Shown in pieces: positions 28,001 through 37,323 of a stretch of DNA of 64,000 bases. This DNA comes from Bacillus testis (GTDB taxonomy: Bacteria; Bacillota; Bacilli; Bacillales; DSM-1321), in contig NZ_LN851186.1 of the NCBI RefSeq assembly GCF_001243895.1, positions 2,454,162 through 2,518,161 of the forward strand. Reading direction: 5' to 3'. The notes beneath the pieces are model-generated. The model saw only the letters and a list, made by a program, of their open reading frames with translations, was not told the origin of the DNA and did no database searches. The translations under genes were made by a program, and so were the position numbers. The number at the start of each line of letters is the position of its first letter. The first letter of the stretch is position 1.

Positions 28001-28633
28001 TCAATCTTCCGTTATGCTCAGAATACGGAACCCTGCTTCCTCGAGTTTCTTTGTGAATTTATCGAGGTTCGCTGTCTGCTCAATCTTCATGACAATCCTG
28101 CGGACAAGCCGGTCTCCTTCATCAAAAGTGACCAAAGAAATGATATGTTCATGGTATTGATGGGCGATATCCGTAAACTTTGCCAAGCGCCCTTCTGTTT
28201 CGACCGATGTAAAGGCAATCCGAACACCTTTCCGCTGCATGCCGAATGCACTTTGGAACTGTTCAAGAACATCAAAGCGGGTGACGATGCCCCGAAAGTC
28301 GCCCTGCGGCCCTACCACTGCCAGCAGCGGAAAATTTTTGAGCGCAATGACCGTATTTTCGAAAATTTCATCCCCCGTCAAGAATTCTTCCTGATGCGTC
28401 ACATTTTCGCCTGCTTTGTTCTCATTCAAAAAAGAAGTACGGTCTCCACCTTTGTTGAAATAATATTCAAAAATATGGTGTCTGGTAATAATCCCTTTGT
28501 ACTTCTTTCCTTCAAGTACCGGAACCGCATCAATTCCGTTTTCATCCATCCGGTCTAACGTGAGGCGCAATGAATCTGAACTTTGGACAGTTATACACTC
28601 GAAGCTTGGCTTCATAATGCTTTTAACAAACAT
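28001..28633 (-). CDS. CBS-domain pair with C-terminal ACT-like domain (AcuB-like)
   Basis: 210 residues: two CBS motifs (about 1-62 and 80-130) that usually bind adenosyl ligands, then an ACT-like segment (about 137-210). The layout is that of AcuB, although sequence identity to the acetoin-cluster protein looks low and no acu genes are near. A role as a small-ligand sensor is inferred. It lies between ypbG and ypbF and has its own terminator. Confidence 0.7.
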   Translation of the reverse strand: MFVKSIMKPSFECITVQSSDSLRLTLDRMDENGIDAVPVLEGKKYKGIITRHHIFEYYFNKGGDRTSFLNENKAGENVTHQEEFLTGDEIFENTVIALKNFPLLAVVGPQGDFRGIVTRFDVLEQFQSAFGMQRKGVRIAFTSVETEGRLAKFTDIAHQYHEHIISLVTFDEGDRLVRRIVMKIEQTANLDKFTKKLEEAGFRILSITED

Positions 28634-28671
28634 CGAACATGTCTCCTTTCAGAGCGGACAGTCAAAAATTT

Positions 28672-29133
28672 TCATTTATTCTGATGGAACAGGTTGATAT
28701 CGTACATTTCCTTCATTACCTGAAAAATCTTATGGCGCTCCTTCCAGGCGTTTTCCTGCTTCCACAAGTCCTTGCTGCGGTCCACAATCTCACATCGCAG
28801 CGCATGGTATTCTTTCTCTGCCTTATCCATTTTCTTTTTCAGGATTAGCATATAGCCATATACACCAAAGGCAACGGTACAGTAAAGCAGCGAAGTGTTG
28901 TGGCCCATGAATTCAGTCAGCACATCGAGTAACGAGGAAGAATAGGGCCGGACGTAGAGAATGTATATATACAGAATCAGTAATAAACCCAAAATTAAGG
29001 TAACGATGGTTGTCCTGAAATGCTTTTTCTTAAGACGGTCGAACTTCCTTTTCCGTTCTATTACATTCTGCAGCATCCGCTTCGTTGCCAAGTCAGTCAC
29101 TGAATCATCCAATTGTATGATGGCTGGATCCAT
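28672..29133 (-). CDS. ypbF: YpbF-like membrane protein (DUF2663)
   Basis: About 153 residues with two membrane helices (about 43-62 and 78-97) and charged, probably coiled-coil flanks. AGGAGTG lies before the ATG at 29133; the longer frame to 29181 is rejected. Position next to ypbE matches B. subtilis. Function unknown. Confidence 0.8.
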   Translation of the reverse strand: MDPAIIQLDDSVTDLATKRMLQNVIERKRKFDRLKKKHFRTTIVTLILGLLLILYIYILYVRPYSSSLLDVLTEFMGHNTSLLYCTVAFGVYGYMLILKKKMDKAEKEYHALRCEIVDRSKDLWKQENAWKERHKIFQVMKEMYDINLFHQNK

Positions 29134-29204
29134 ATCATTCACACTCCTCATAATAAAGAAGTGTATGTCCGCCCACCCCATCTTTAGAACTGGATGTCAC
29201 AAGA

Positions 29205-29975
29205 TCATGGCTTAACCGGGATTTTCAATACTTGTCCTACTGAAATGTTATTGTCCGCTAAGCCATTCCATTGCTTGATTAACTCGATGCCTGCCTGCGA
29301 CTTGTAATAATTCATTGCAATGCGAAAGACAGTTTCCTTTGGTTGAACGGTATGCTTATACACCTTATACCCATTTTCCATCGTATAATGACTGTTTTCC
29401 GCTGGATTGTTTTCCGGATTACTTTCCTTCCCTGCTGTCCCGGAAGCCACTTCTTTCTTCTCCGGCTTAATAGTAACAGGCTGCTTTTGGCCTGCATCTG
29501 TCTGATCTTGATCTGGCGCTTTTTCCGGCGCTTTTTCTGTCTCTTTATTCTGCTCTTGATCTTTGCTGTCATTTACAGCCGTTTCTTTTTTTTCTGGAGC
29601 TTTTGCCTCTTCTTTTTGTTTCTTTGGTTCAGAAGCCTCTTCTTTCACAGCTTTTTTGTCAGAAGACGAATGGTTAATGATGATTTTCTCAGAATAAGAA
29701 TCTTCGTTTCCGCTTGCTTTTTTGCTTGGTTCGTCATCTTTTGTCAAAAACGAATAAATGGCAAAAGTCGTTATAACCAACAATACGAAGAATAGGGCCA
29801 GCAGTTTAACCAACGGAAACTTGATTTTCATCTTCACCTTCTGTTTCTTCCGGCTATGGACTTCCTTCCTTGAAGGCAAGGAAGAGGTGTTCCATTCGAA
29901 ATCGTCCCGATCGGACTGGACCTTTTCCCGCAATTTATCAGCTTGGTCTTTCTGTCTTAAATCCTTCATATGCAT
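29205..29975 (-). CDS. ypbE: YpbE-like membrane protein with LysM domain
   Basis: 256 residues: a basic cytoplasmic N-terminus, one membrane helix (about 56-75), a long low-complexity Lys/Glu/Asp/Gln-rich spacer (about 80-200), and a C-terminal LysM domain (about 208-256) that should bind peptidoglycan outside the membrane. The ATG overlaps the ypbD stop as TGATG, so it is translationally coupled. Role unknown; a wall-tethered linker is the simplest reading. Confidence 0.85.
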   Translation of the reverse strand: MHMKDLRQKDQADKLREKVQSDRDDFEWNTSSLPSRKEVHSRKKQKVKMKIKFPLVKLLALFFVLLVITTFAIYSFLTKDDEPSKKASGNEDSYSEKIIINHSSSDKKAVKEEASEPKKQKEEAKAPEKKETAVNDSKDQEQNKETEKAPEKAPDQDQTDAGQKQPVTIKPEKKEVASGTAGKESNPENNPAENSHYTMENGYKVYKHTVQPKETVFRIAMNYYKSQAGIELIKQWNGLADNNISVGQVLKIPVKP

Positions 29976-30589
29976 CACTCACTTCCACAATAATCATCAG
30001 TACGTGAAGTTGTTTTCACAGCTTTCCTTTTTATGTATAATCCTAGAAGAAGATCAATAACGAAATGCATGGCGATCGTCACCAGCAAATTCCCGCTTTG
30101 CTCAAAAATCCAGCCGAATAATAGGCTGAGCACCATCACATTTATAAATAAATACGGATGGAATAAATACCGATAGTGCACAAGCGCAAAAATGATGCTC
30201 GCCACCCACAGGTTCGTATGTGTCTGGATGGCACCGCGGAATAGCAGCTCTTCGCAGACCGATACGGCAGCCGTCAATATAAGTATCTGCCCGTACGAGG
30301 AACTGCTGAAAATCCTTTCATTGATTCCCCCATCGTCATAATAACGCGGAGGCACGATTTTCATCATCAGCCAATCAAGTGCCACCACCAACACGCCCAC
30401 CCCTCCCCCAACCAGGAGGATTCGGCTGTCATGCCAATCAAACAGCCTAAAAAAGTCCCCGAACGAATCAAACAGGATCAAATTAAGAACCAACGCCACC
30501 GCCAACACAATCCCCTGTGTAAGCCATACATTCATTAGAAGGACATCATCCGATAACTCTTTAATGAGATCTGCCTGCTTATTGTTCAT
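29975..30589 (-). CDS. ypbD: CPBP family intramembrane metalloprotease YpbD
   Basis: 204 residues with about six membrane helices. The Abi/CAAX-protease motifs are present: EELLFRG, FALVHYRY and HFVIDLLLG. Its start lies 11 nt inside recQ and its stop overlaps ypbE, so ypbB-recQ-ypbD-ypbE form one coupled operon. The substrate is unknown. Confidence 0.88.
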   Translation of the reverse strand: MNNKQADLIKELSDDVLLMNVWLTQGIVLAVALVLNLILFDSFGDFFRLFDWHDSRILLVGGGVGVLVVALDWLMMKIVPPRYYDDGGINERIFSSSSYGQILILTAAVSVCEELLFRGAIQTHTNLWVASIIFALVHYRYLFHPYLFINVMVLSLLFGWIFEQSGNLLVTIAMHFVIDLLLGLYIKRKAVKTTSRTDDYCGSE

Positions 30590-32120
30590 GTCTCTCCGCC
30601 TCTTGCGGTGTCAGGAAATAATCCAGCTCCTTCCGCCAGTCATTTTCGAGGACCCGCCATTCAAGATTCATCCCTTCATCTTCCTTACCAAAATAATGCG
30701 ACGCTTCGTAACCGCAATTCGTACAGCAAGGGACAGGGCGTGGCTGATCAGTCTTTTCATGGAAATAATGCAGAATGCCTTTCCGGTAGCAACCTTCGTC
30801 CATCAGCCATTGATAAAATTTCGACCACTTTACCTGCTTCTTACGGGCCACCTCTTCCATGGACTGAGTAAGCTCATGCACGGCCCTAGCGATGGCGCCA
30901 TTTTCCCGCTGGATAAAATACAGCAGAAGCCTGGTTTGCACTTCAGAAAACTGCACATGGTCGAAGCCCGCCTGGAGTTGTTCCGCTGAAAGGCCTGAAA
31001 TCTTATCGCCATACATCCCTGATATAAACTCCATAAAAAGGTCCAGCTGCATCGGGGTCGGCCGTTCGCTTTCCATCAAAAACAGTGGCAACGATTCATC
31101 ACCGCTTGTGTATAACAAAATAGCGGCGCTTTCCTTGCCGTCGCGGCCAGCTCTTCCGATTTCTTGCAGATAAGCTTCCATGCTGGACGGAAGATGGTAA
31201 TGGATCACAAAACGGACATTATCCTTATTGATTCCCATGCCAAATGCATTCGTGGCGCATATAATCTGCAGCTGATTCTGGAGGAATTGCTGCTGGATCA
31301 ACACCCGCTGCTCCTGCTCCATACCCGCATGGTAGAAACCGACCCCTTCCACACCTTGGTCCGCAAGCCAGCGTGACATGCTCTCTGCCGTTTTTTTGCT
31401 AGAAAAATAAATAATTCCCGGTTTACGCAAAGACTCGACCAGCTGCAGAAGCCGATTCTGCTTATTTTCATTCGTCGAAAGTTTTTCGATCATTATCCCG
31501 ATATTGCGGCGGTCGACTGAGCTGACGATTTCCCTGCATTCCTCCAGATGAAGAAATGTGCCAATATCTTTTCTGACTTCCTCTGTCGCCGTGGCAGTCA
31601 AAGCCAGAGTCAAAGGATTGCCAAGACGTTCTCTAACTTCTCCCAGCTGCAGATAATTGGGGCGGAAATCAAAACCCCACTGCGATATACAATGTGCTTC
31701 ATCGACGACGAACAAGCCAATATCCAATCGCTGCAGGGCCGAAATGATACTGGGCATAGCCAGCATTTCAGGCGACAGGAAAATAAAACGATATTCATTT
31801 AGCCTTCTTAAGACGCTTGCCTTCTCGCCGAAATTCAGGAAAGAAGTCAACGCAACCGCCTTCTTTTCTCCATTCATTTTCAGCTGGTCGACCTGGTCCT
31901 GCATCAGGGACAGCAAAGGAGAAACGATGACCGCCGGTTTATTCATCAGATAGGACGGCAATTGATAGCAAAGTGACTTGCCTGTCCCTGTCGCCAAGGT
32001 GGAAATCGTATGATTGCCGTTCATGACCGATTCGATCGTCTCTTTTTGGCCGGGCCGGAAAGCACTATAGCCGAAGTAATGCTTCAATTGCCGTTCCAGT
32101 TCCTGATTCACCGCTCTCAT
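30579..32120 (-). CDS. recQ: ATP-dependent DNA helicase RecQ
   Basis: Superfamily 2, 3'-5' helicase. 513 residues, shorter than E. coli RecQ because the HRDC domain is absent. Helicase motifs: ATGTGKSLCYQLP (I), DEAHCISQWG (II), LTATAT (III) and QEIGRAGRDG (VI). A zinc-binding cysteine pair (CCTNCGY) is near the C-terminus. The start overlaps the ypbB stop by 4 nt (ATGA). Confidence 0.95.
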   Translation of the reverse strand: MRAVNQELERQLKHYFGYSAFRPGQKETIESVMNGNHTISTLATGTGKSLCYQLPSYLMNKPAVIVSPLLSLMQDQVDQLKMNGEKKAVALTSFLNFGEKASVLRRLNEYRFIFLSPEMLAMPSIISALQRLDIGLFVVDEAHCISQWGFDFRPNYLQLGEVRERLGNPLTLALTATATEEVRKDIGTFLHLEECREIVSSVDRRNIGIMIEKLSTNENKQNRLLQLVESLRKPGIIYFSSKKTAESMSRWLADQGVEGVGFYHAGMEQEQRVLIQQQFLQNQLQIICATNAFGMGINKDNVRFVIHYHLPSSMEAYLQEIGRAGRDGKESAAILLYTSGDESLPLFLMESERPTPMQLDLFMEFISGMYGDKISGLSAEQLQAGFDHVQFSEVQTRLLLYFIQRENGAIARAVHELTQSMEEVARKKQVKWSKFYQWLMDEGCYRKGILHYFHEKTDQPRPVPCCTNCGYEASHYFGKEDEGMNLEWRVLENDWRKELDYFLTPQEAERHEQ

Positions 32121-33173
32121 CTCCCTTCCGCAAGCACAAGCCTGATTTGAAAATAACTGGCTTCAACGGCCAGTTCCTGTCTGATCGCTTTAAGTGATTT
32201 CGTTTCCAGTTTTCTTGCAACCCGCCGTATCTCCTCAATTAACGGCTCACTTACATAGTCATCCAATTTGATTTCTGACGTATGAAGAGCCAGCTCCACG
32301 ATATGGTCTTCGATTGTACTTTCTTTCAATTGGCGCACAACTGCTATCTCAGAAACGCTATAGCCTTTTTTTAGATAGACGAGCGTCGACATACTGCTTC
32401 GCGTAATAGGGGAGGAAAGATTTTCAAACAAATCCGCCGTCAATTCCGATAAGAGATTACTTTTACTTTCCTCAATGGAACGCTGAAGCAACAAATGCAG
32501 GCAATCCAAAAAAGCAAAATGGACAAAGTAGGCATCTTTCCCTAATCGGTCGGCAATTTGTCCGTTGCTGTAACCCGCCCTATGGAACCCTGTCAGCTTC
32601 CACAGAAAGATCTGCGCCGTTTCCGGCGGGCATTCCTCAAGAACAGCTTTCAATTCGGCATGCAGCAGTCCTGCCAAGACGTTCATATTACTATATTTAA
32701 ATAACAAATGCTTGATCCAATTCTGAATGATGATATCCTGTTCAATCGGATAATAAGATGCGTTTCCATGAACGCCATTCGATAAAACTTGAAACAAAAA
32801 CGAAAGCCGTTTCCAAAAAGGAATGGCTACCATATGAAAAGCAAAACCATTCATATGGATCGGCAAAGGATTCTTTTCCACATACGCCTTCAACGATCGC
32901 CATCCTTTATCTGTCAGCGTATAAATTGCCTTTTTCATTCAAAATCGAAAGCAGGCCTTCCCGTTCAAGGGAATCGACTCGCTGCTGGAACTGCTCTCTG
33001 CCAAGGGAGGGACAAGTCCTGAAAAAAGACTCTATATAAAAAAACCGGCTGTCCTGGATTGTCTGCGAAGATTTCTTTCCGTAGAGGATATGGTAGACCG
33101 AATAGACCGTCCGCTCCCCGCCGATCTGCGCCAGGCAATGCAGAATGATGGCCTCCAAATACGAATGCACCAT
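32117..33173 (-). pseudogene. ypbB: ypbB with a +1 frameshift
   Basis: Two overlapping frames together match YpbB, a helix-turn-helix protein next to recQ. The first (33173-32907) has the conserved start with LHCLAQIGGERTVYSVYH; the second (32938-32117) carries the rest, beginning in frame as IYTLTDKGWRSL. The total span of 1057 nt is 3 x 352 + 1, so removal of one base restores a 351-residue protein, the usual size. The likely site is the A5 run at 32931-32936. The second frame's ATG has no close ribosome site. Sequencing error, recent mutation or programmed frameshifting are all possible. Confidence 0.8.
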
Positions 33174-33328
33174 TATAATCACAATCCTAAACTTTGTCGT
33201 ATTGATACATTAATTTTATCAGAATTTAGCATAATTTGCTGAAAAACATTTTTTGTACATTCAGTGAAAAATCAGGAACAATTTCTAGACAATACCAGTA
33301 TAGTTCCACACAAACAAAGTAAATACTA

Positions 33329-33357
33329 TTGAAAAGTTATTTGCACACATATACAAT
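33329..33357 (+). promoter_or_regulatory. SigA-type promoter of fer
   Basis: TTGAAA (33329-33334), 17-nt spacer, TACAAT (33352-33357), 63 nt before the fer ATG. Spacing and hexamers match the vegetative consensus. Confidence 0.7.
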
Positions 33358-33359
33358 AA

Positions 33360-33668
<309 letters not shown>

Positions 33669-33675
33669 ATAATGT

Positions 33676-33825
33676 AGAAAAGCGGAAGGGCACGTTTAGC
33701 GACGTACAAACTGGAGCGTTTTTCTCGAGATAAAGGATACACAGCGAACGTAGAGAGCTGATGTTGACTTATCGTAGAGAAAAACGTAAAGTTTGCTAGG
33801 AGCTGTGCCCTGCAGCTGGATCACC
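33676..33825 (+). repeat. Dispersed 3'-end repeat, full unit A1
   Basis: Starts AGAAAAGCGG 7 nt after the fer stop and ends GCAGCTGGATC. It shares with the ugp copy: CGTTTAG, ACTGGAG, GAGATAAAGGA, TTGACTTATCGTA and CTAGGAGCT. Its terminal arms GGGCAC (33688-33693) and GTGCCC (33805-33810) are perfectly complementary. Confidence 0.85.
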
Positions 33826-33963
33826 GAAAAGCAGAAGCCCTCCGTTTAGCGACGTACAAACTGGAGTAGCTTTCTTTGAGATAAAGGAAACACGGCGAAG
33901 GTACGAGCCGATTTTGACTTATCGTAGAAGAAGATGCGAGGTCCCTGGCCGCCGGAGCTGGAT
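33826..33963 (+). repeat. Dispersed 3'-end repeat, unit A2
   Basis: Second tandem unit, about 138 nt, with all the shared blocks. Its terminal arms are only weakly complementary (GCC/GGC), so it may be decaying. Confidence 0.8.
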
Positions 33964-34005
33964 CAGAAAAGCGGTAGCCCTCAGTTTGCTCCATACAAAC
34001 AAAAG
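33964..34005 (+). repeat. Dispersed 3'-end repeat, truncated unit A3
   Basis: Only the first 42 nt or so (AGAAAAGCGG to TACAAAC) of a third unit are present. Confidence 0.65.
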
Positions 34006-34033
34006 GCTTTTTTCATGACCCAAGTACCAAACA

Positions 34034-34097
34034 AAAAGAAAACCACTAAATACCCATGGCCCGAATGAATATCGAGCACTGGTTATTTAGTGGTTTT
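34034..34097 (-). terminator. Terminator after the small lipoprotein gene
   Basis: AAACCACTAAATA pairs with TATTTAGTGGTTT (13 bp) around a 30-nt loop. The T-rich tail TCTTTTTGTTT is on the minus strand; the plus strand also has a short T-run, so it may serve both fer and the lipoprotein gene. Confidence 0.75.
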
Positions 34098-34107
34098 TAA
34101 CGTAGGA

Positions 34108-34303
34108 TCAAAACGGCTCTGTTAGCGGAACATCGGTCTCTACTTCGTCTTCAACAACCGTGAGTTTCTTTATGTGCTATCGTATTAAAATGAAAGGGCA
34201 ACGTTTTTTCGCTTGCTATTAGCTTAACTACAAGGTTTTGCTTACTACAAGCGGCCAACATAATAAAAAGTAAAAACAACAGAGCTACCCCTAATCTCCC
34301 CAT
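34108..34303 (-). pseudogene. Small lipoprotein gene, apparently frameshifted
   Basis: The ATG at 34303 follows GGAAGGGAAA. The reading frame gives MGRLGVALLF, a hydrophobic stretch and the lipobox LAAC (Cys19), then stops at 34151 after 50 codons. In the +1 frame an acidic tail (LTVVEDEVETDVPLTEPF) continues to a stop at 34108, just before the terminator, so one indel near 34170-34185 may have broken a protein of about 64 residues. The 50-residue product could still be lipidated. No family is recognised. Confidence 0.5.
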
Positions 34304-34386
34304 TCAATTTCCCTTCCAAAATACTAAATACTTAGTTATATTGAGCAACGCCATTTTTCAGCATGGTTAAGAAACAAACAAATACG

Positions 34387-34425
34387 AAAAACAAAACAGC
34401 CTCACTTCAAAGCAAGGCTGTTTTG
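34387..34425 (-). terminator. Terminator of ribU
   Basis: AAAACAGCCT/AGGCTGTTTT stem followed by TTTTTCG on the minus strand. Confidence 0.85.
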
Positions 34426-34441
34426 TATATATGTCAATTCT

Positions 34442-35029
34442 TTATTTATTTAATTGGTAAATTGGCGACAATCGTTCAAGCCAACCTTTCAGCTTGCCGA
34501 ACAAAATCAATGTGATACTTGTTACCAACACGCCCTTAATCAAGTTAAATGGAAAAATGGCGGTTATGACCATTGCTCTTGTTTCAGCAGATGTCATCAC
34601 TCCCCAGTTGGCGAAAGTGGCATACGCCGGCAGAATGACAAAATAATTCAAAACTCCCATCAGTACTGCCATAAAAACAGTAGCGACTGAAAGACCGGCC
34701 ACTAAGCCTCTCTTACTGGTGAATTTTTTATAGATAAAGTAGGAAGGCAAAACAAACGCGATGCCTGCAATAAAATTAGCCATATGCCCAATTGGAACCC
34801 CTGTCTCGCTTCCCGTCATGGCATAATCCAAGATATTTTTAAGCATTTCAACGACAATCCCGGCAAGCGGCCCGTAAATGACTGCTGCCAATAAGGCAGG
34901 AATATCACTGAAATCAACATTGAGGAACACTGGGAATCCCGGCATCGGGAAGTTCAGCAGCATCAAGATATAGGCGATGGAACTGAACATAGCGATTGCT
35001 ACAAATCTCTTCAAATTCATGTCTTTCAT
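34442..35029 (-). CDS. ribU: Riboflavin ECF transporter S component
   Basis: Substrate-binding membrane subunit of an energy-coupling-factor importer for riboflavin and FMN (RibU, formerly YpaA/FmnP). 195 residues, about six membrane helices, with the EcfT-contact type N-terminus and the conserved GPLAGIVVEMLKN segment. It uses shared EcfA/EcfT parts not in this window. The upstream FMN riboswitch confirms the substrate class. AAGGAGAG precedes the ATG. Confidence 0.96.
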   Translation of the reverse strand: MKDMNLKRFVAIAMFSSIAYILMLLNFPMPGFPVFLNVDFSDIPALLAAVIYGPLAGIVVEMLKNILDYAMTGSETGVPIGHMANFIAGIAFVLPSYFIYKKFTSKRGLVAGLSVATVFMAVLMGVLNYFVILPAYATFANWGVMTSAETRAMVITAIFPFNLIKGVLVTSITLILFGKLKGWLERLSPIYQLNK

Positions 35030-35094
35030 ACAACTCTCTCCTTCTTTTCTGATCTATTCCACGAAAAGAGGACAGGTTCTGTGACGATGGCATT

Positions 35095-35126
35095 AAAAAA
35101 CCCTTTAGCTTACTTACGCTAAAGGG
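35095..35126 (-). terminator. Riboswitch-controlled terminator of ribU
   Basis: CCCTTTAGC/GCTAAAGGG stem and TTTTTT, between the aptamer and the ribU start; FMN binding should favour this stem. Confidence 0.88.
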
Positions 35127-35194
35127 AGAAAATTCCAAGGTCAAATAAACGTTGTGCCTTTCATTTTTAAAAAGCAAAACGCTCGAACCTCCAC

Positions 35195-35333
35195 CTTCTC
35201 CCATCCAGACTATACTGTCGGCTTTGGAATTTCACCAAATCAACCAAGAACCCAAATTGCAGATTCAAGGCTCGCGGGCTCAGAAAATATTTCTTCACCG
35301 CCGGTCGGGAATTACACCCTGCCCCGAAAGTAG
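35195..35333 (-). ncRNA. FMN riboswitch (RFN element)
   Basis: Minus-strand sequence contains the conserved RFN blocks in order: TTCGGGGCAGGGTG, the segment ATTCCCGACCGGCGGT, then GCCCGCGAGCC, GGTGAAATTCC, CCGACAGTATAGTCTGGATGG in part, closing with GGGAGAAG. It sits upstream of ribU with a terminator between, as in B. subtilis ypaA. FMN should repress ribU. Confidence 0.97.
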
Positions 35334-35553
35334 ATCATTTAATTGTTTTAGTATTATAACTTCATAGCACATAAGTATGCACCTATAGCTATCTAGTTGA
35401 TTATATTTTAGCTCAAGGAAATCTAAAATACAAGAAATTAAATTTTTCAAATAGTGTAAAGGACGACAGGAAACTCTAATAGCCCACTTTCTATTAGCCG
35501 CATTATTTTTTAAAAATAATACATAATAAAGCGTTTACATAATCCGTGCCAAA
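35334..35553. other. ribU-serA divergent intergenic region
   Basis: A/T-rich. It should hold the ribU promoter, which I could not place, and precedes the serA promoter. No gene is seen. Confidence 0.5.
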
Positions 35554-35582
35554 TTGACAACTGCTTTTTTCAACGGTAGAAT
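35554..35582 (+). promoter_or_regulatory. SigA-type promoter of serA
   Basis: TTGACA (35554-35559), 17-nt spacer, TAGAAT (35577-35582), 48 nt before the serA ATG. Confidence 0.8.
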
Positions 35583-35629
35583 GTCGTTAATTCATTTTTT
35601 AAAATATTTTGACTATTATAGGATGGTGT

Positions 35630-37210
35630 ATGTCAGTGTATAAAATATTGGTGGCTGATGCTATAAAACCTGAAGGGCTGACACCTTTTCTCCACGCTTC
35701 AGGAATCGAATTGATCCAACAGACCGTAGAGAAAGCAGCTGAACAACTTCATGAAGTAGATGCAATCCTTGTAAGAAGCGCAACAAAAGTGACCGCCGAC
35801 TTGATTGAAGCAATGCCCAACTTAAAAATCATCGCCCGGGCAGGCGTTGGAGTGGATAATGTTGATATCCATGCAGCAACAAAGAGAGGGATCGTCGTCG
35901 TAAACGCGCCGGACGGCAATACGATCTCCACAGCCGAGCATACTTTTGCGATGATGGCCTCTCTTTTACGCCATATTCCGCAGGCCTACGCCTCCGTCAA
36001 ACAAGGAGAATGGAAACGTTCAGCTTATGTGGGGACAGAATTAAACGGGAAAACCCTCGGAATCATAGGCATGGGGCGGATTGGGGGAGAAATCACGAAG
36101 CGGGCGAAAGCTTTCGGCATGAACGTCGTTGCCTACGATCCTTTCCTGACGGCAGAACGAGCCAAGCAACTGAACATTCTCAATCTTTCATTGGATGAAT
36201 TGATGGCCAAATCCCATATCATCACCGTCCATACGCCCTTGACTAAGGAGACAAAGGGACTCATCAATAAAGAAATGCTGATGAAAGCGCAAAAAGGCCT
36301 CTATGTACTGAACTGTGCCCGTGGAGGAATCATTGATGAAGATGACCTTTATGAGTGCCTCATACAGGGACAGGTGGCCGGTGCCGCGCTAGATGTATTC
36401 GTCGAAGAGCCAGCCGTTACTAATAAACTGCTTGAACTGGATTCGGTGATTGCAACCCCTCATCTCGGCGCATCGACCAAAGAAGCCCAATTAAATGTAG
36501 CAACCCAGGTTGCCCATGAAGTATTGGCATACCTTGAGGGGAACCCTGTCTCCAATTCAATTAACCTTCCTGCTATATCGAAGGAAATATTCGAAAAAAT
36601 ACAGCCATACTATGGATTGGCAAAAAAAATCGGCCAAATCGCCTCCCAAGCGATCAAGGAAGGCGTCAACGAAATTTCTGTGACCTATGCCGGCTCGGTG
36701 CTTGATTTCGAAACAACATTGCTGACCAAAAGCTTGCTGTCAGGTTTCCTGAACCAACGGATCGACCATGCTGTCAACGAAGTGAATGCCCTGCTTGTCG
36801 CCCAAGAACGCGGCATTACTGTCGGGGAAAAGATTTCCCAGAACACGTCCGGCTACACAAATATCATTTCCGCCACAGTAAAAGGCGATAAAACGCAATT
36901 AGAGATCAAAGGAACATATATAGACCATTACGGTCTCCGCATTGTTAGCCTGAACGGCTTCGCCATTGATTTTGTACCAGAGGGGCACCTTCTTTACATC
37001 CAACATACTGACCGCCCAGGCGTAATCGGACGGGTAGGCAAGATCCTTGGAGATCATGCTATCAACATTGCTACCATGCAGGTTGGCCGGAAACAAATCG
37101 GCGGAGAAGCCATTATGGTCTTGTCGTTCGATAAGCCGCTTTCCGATCAAATGCTGTCATTATTGATGGCAGCAGAAGATATCACATCGCTCCACCGGAT
37201 TTCCCTATGA
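35630..37210 (+). CDS. serA: D-3-phosphoglycerate dehydrogenase
   Basis: Oxidises 3-phosphoglycerate in the first step of serine synthesis. 526 residues: catalytic and NAD-binding domains (GMGRIGGEI near 148; NCARGGIIDE; catalytic His in ATPHLGAST), an intervening domain, and a C-terminal ACT domain (about 450-526, HTDRPGVIGRVG) that in this family binds serine for feedback control. The ATG at 35630 has AGGATGGTG upstream; the earlier ATG is rejected. Confidence 0.97.
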   Translation: MSVYKILVADAIKPEGLTPFLHASGIELIQQTVEKAAEQLHEVDAILVRSATKVTADLIEAMPNLKIIARAGVGVDNVDIHAATKRGIVVVNAPDGNTISTAEHTFAMMASLLRHIPQAYASVKQGEWKRSAYVGTELNGKTLGIIGMGRIGGEITKRAKAFGMNVVAYDPFLTAERAKQLNILNLSLDELMAKSHIITVHTPLTKETKGLINKEMLMKAQKGLYVLNCARGGIIDEDDLYECLIQGQVAGAALDVFVEEPAVTNKLLELDSVIATPHLGASTKEAQLNVATQVAHEVLAYLEGNPVSNSINLPAISKEIFEKIQPYYGLAKKIGQIASQAIKEGVNEISVTYAGSVLDFETTLLTKSLLSGFLNQRIDHAVNEVNALLVAQERGITVGEKISQNTSGYTNIISATVKGDKTQLEIKGTYIDHYGLRIVSLNGFAIDFVPEGHLLYIQHTDRPGVIGRVGKILGDHAINIATMQVGRKQIGGEAIMVLSFDKPLSDQMLSLLMAAEDITSLHRISL

Positions 37211-37270
37211 AGAGAAGACAACCGATTTAACGGCCAAACAATTCTCTTCTTACAGAGCAGCCAAAATCAA

Positions 37271-37317
37271 AAGCGCCCTCTGGAAAGAGGGATCTCCTTT
37301 CAGGGGGCGCTTTTTCT
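37271..37317 (+). terminator. Terminator of serA
   Basis: AAGCGCCCTCTGGAAAG pairs with CTTTCAGGGGGCGCTT, followed by TTTTT. Confidence 0.9.
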
Positions 37318-37323
37318 ATTTCC

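Noticed and set aside
29205..29975. Highly charged Lys/Glu-rich spacer of YpbE as a tandem repeat
   Set aside because: Low-complexity composition but no regular period at DNA or protein level.
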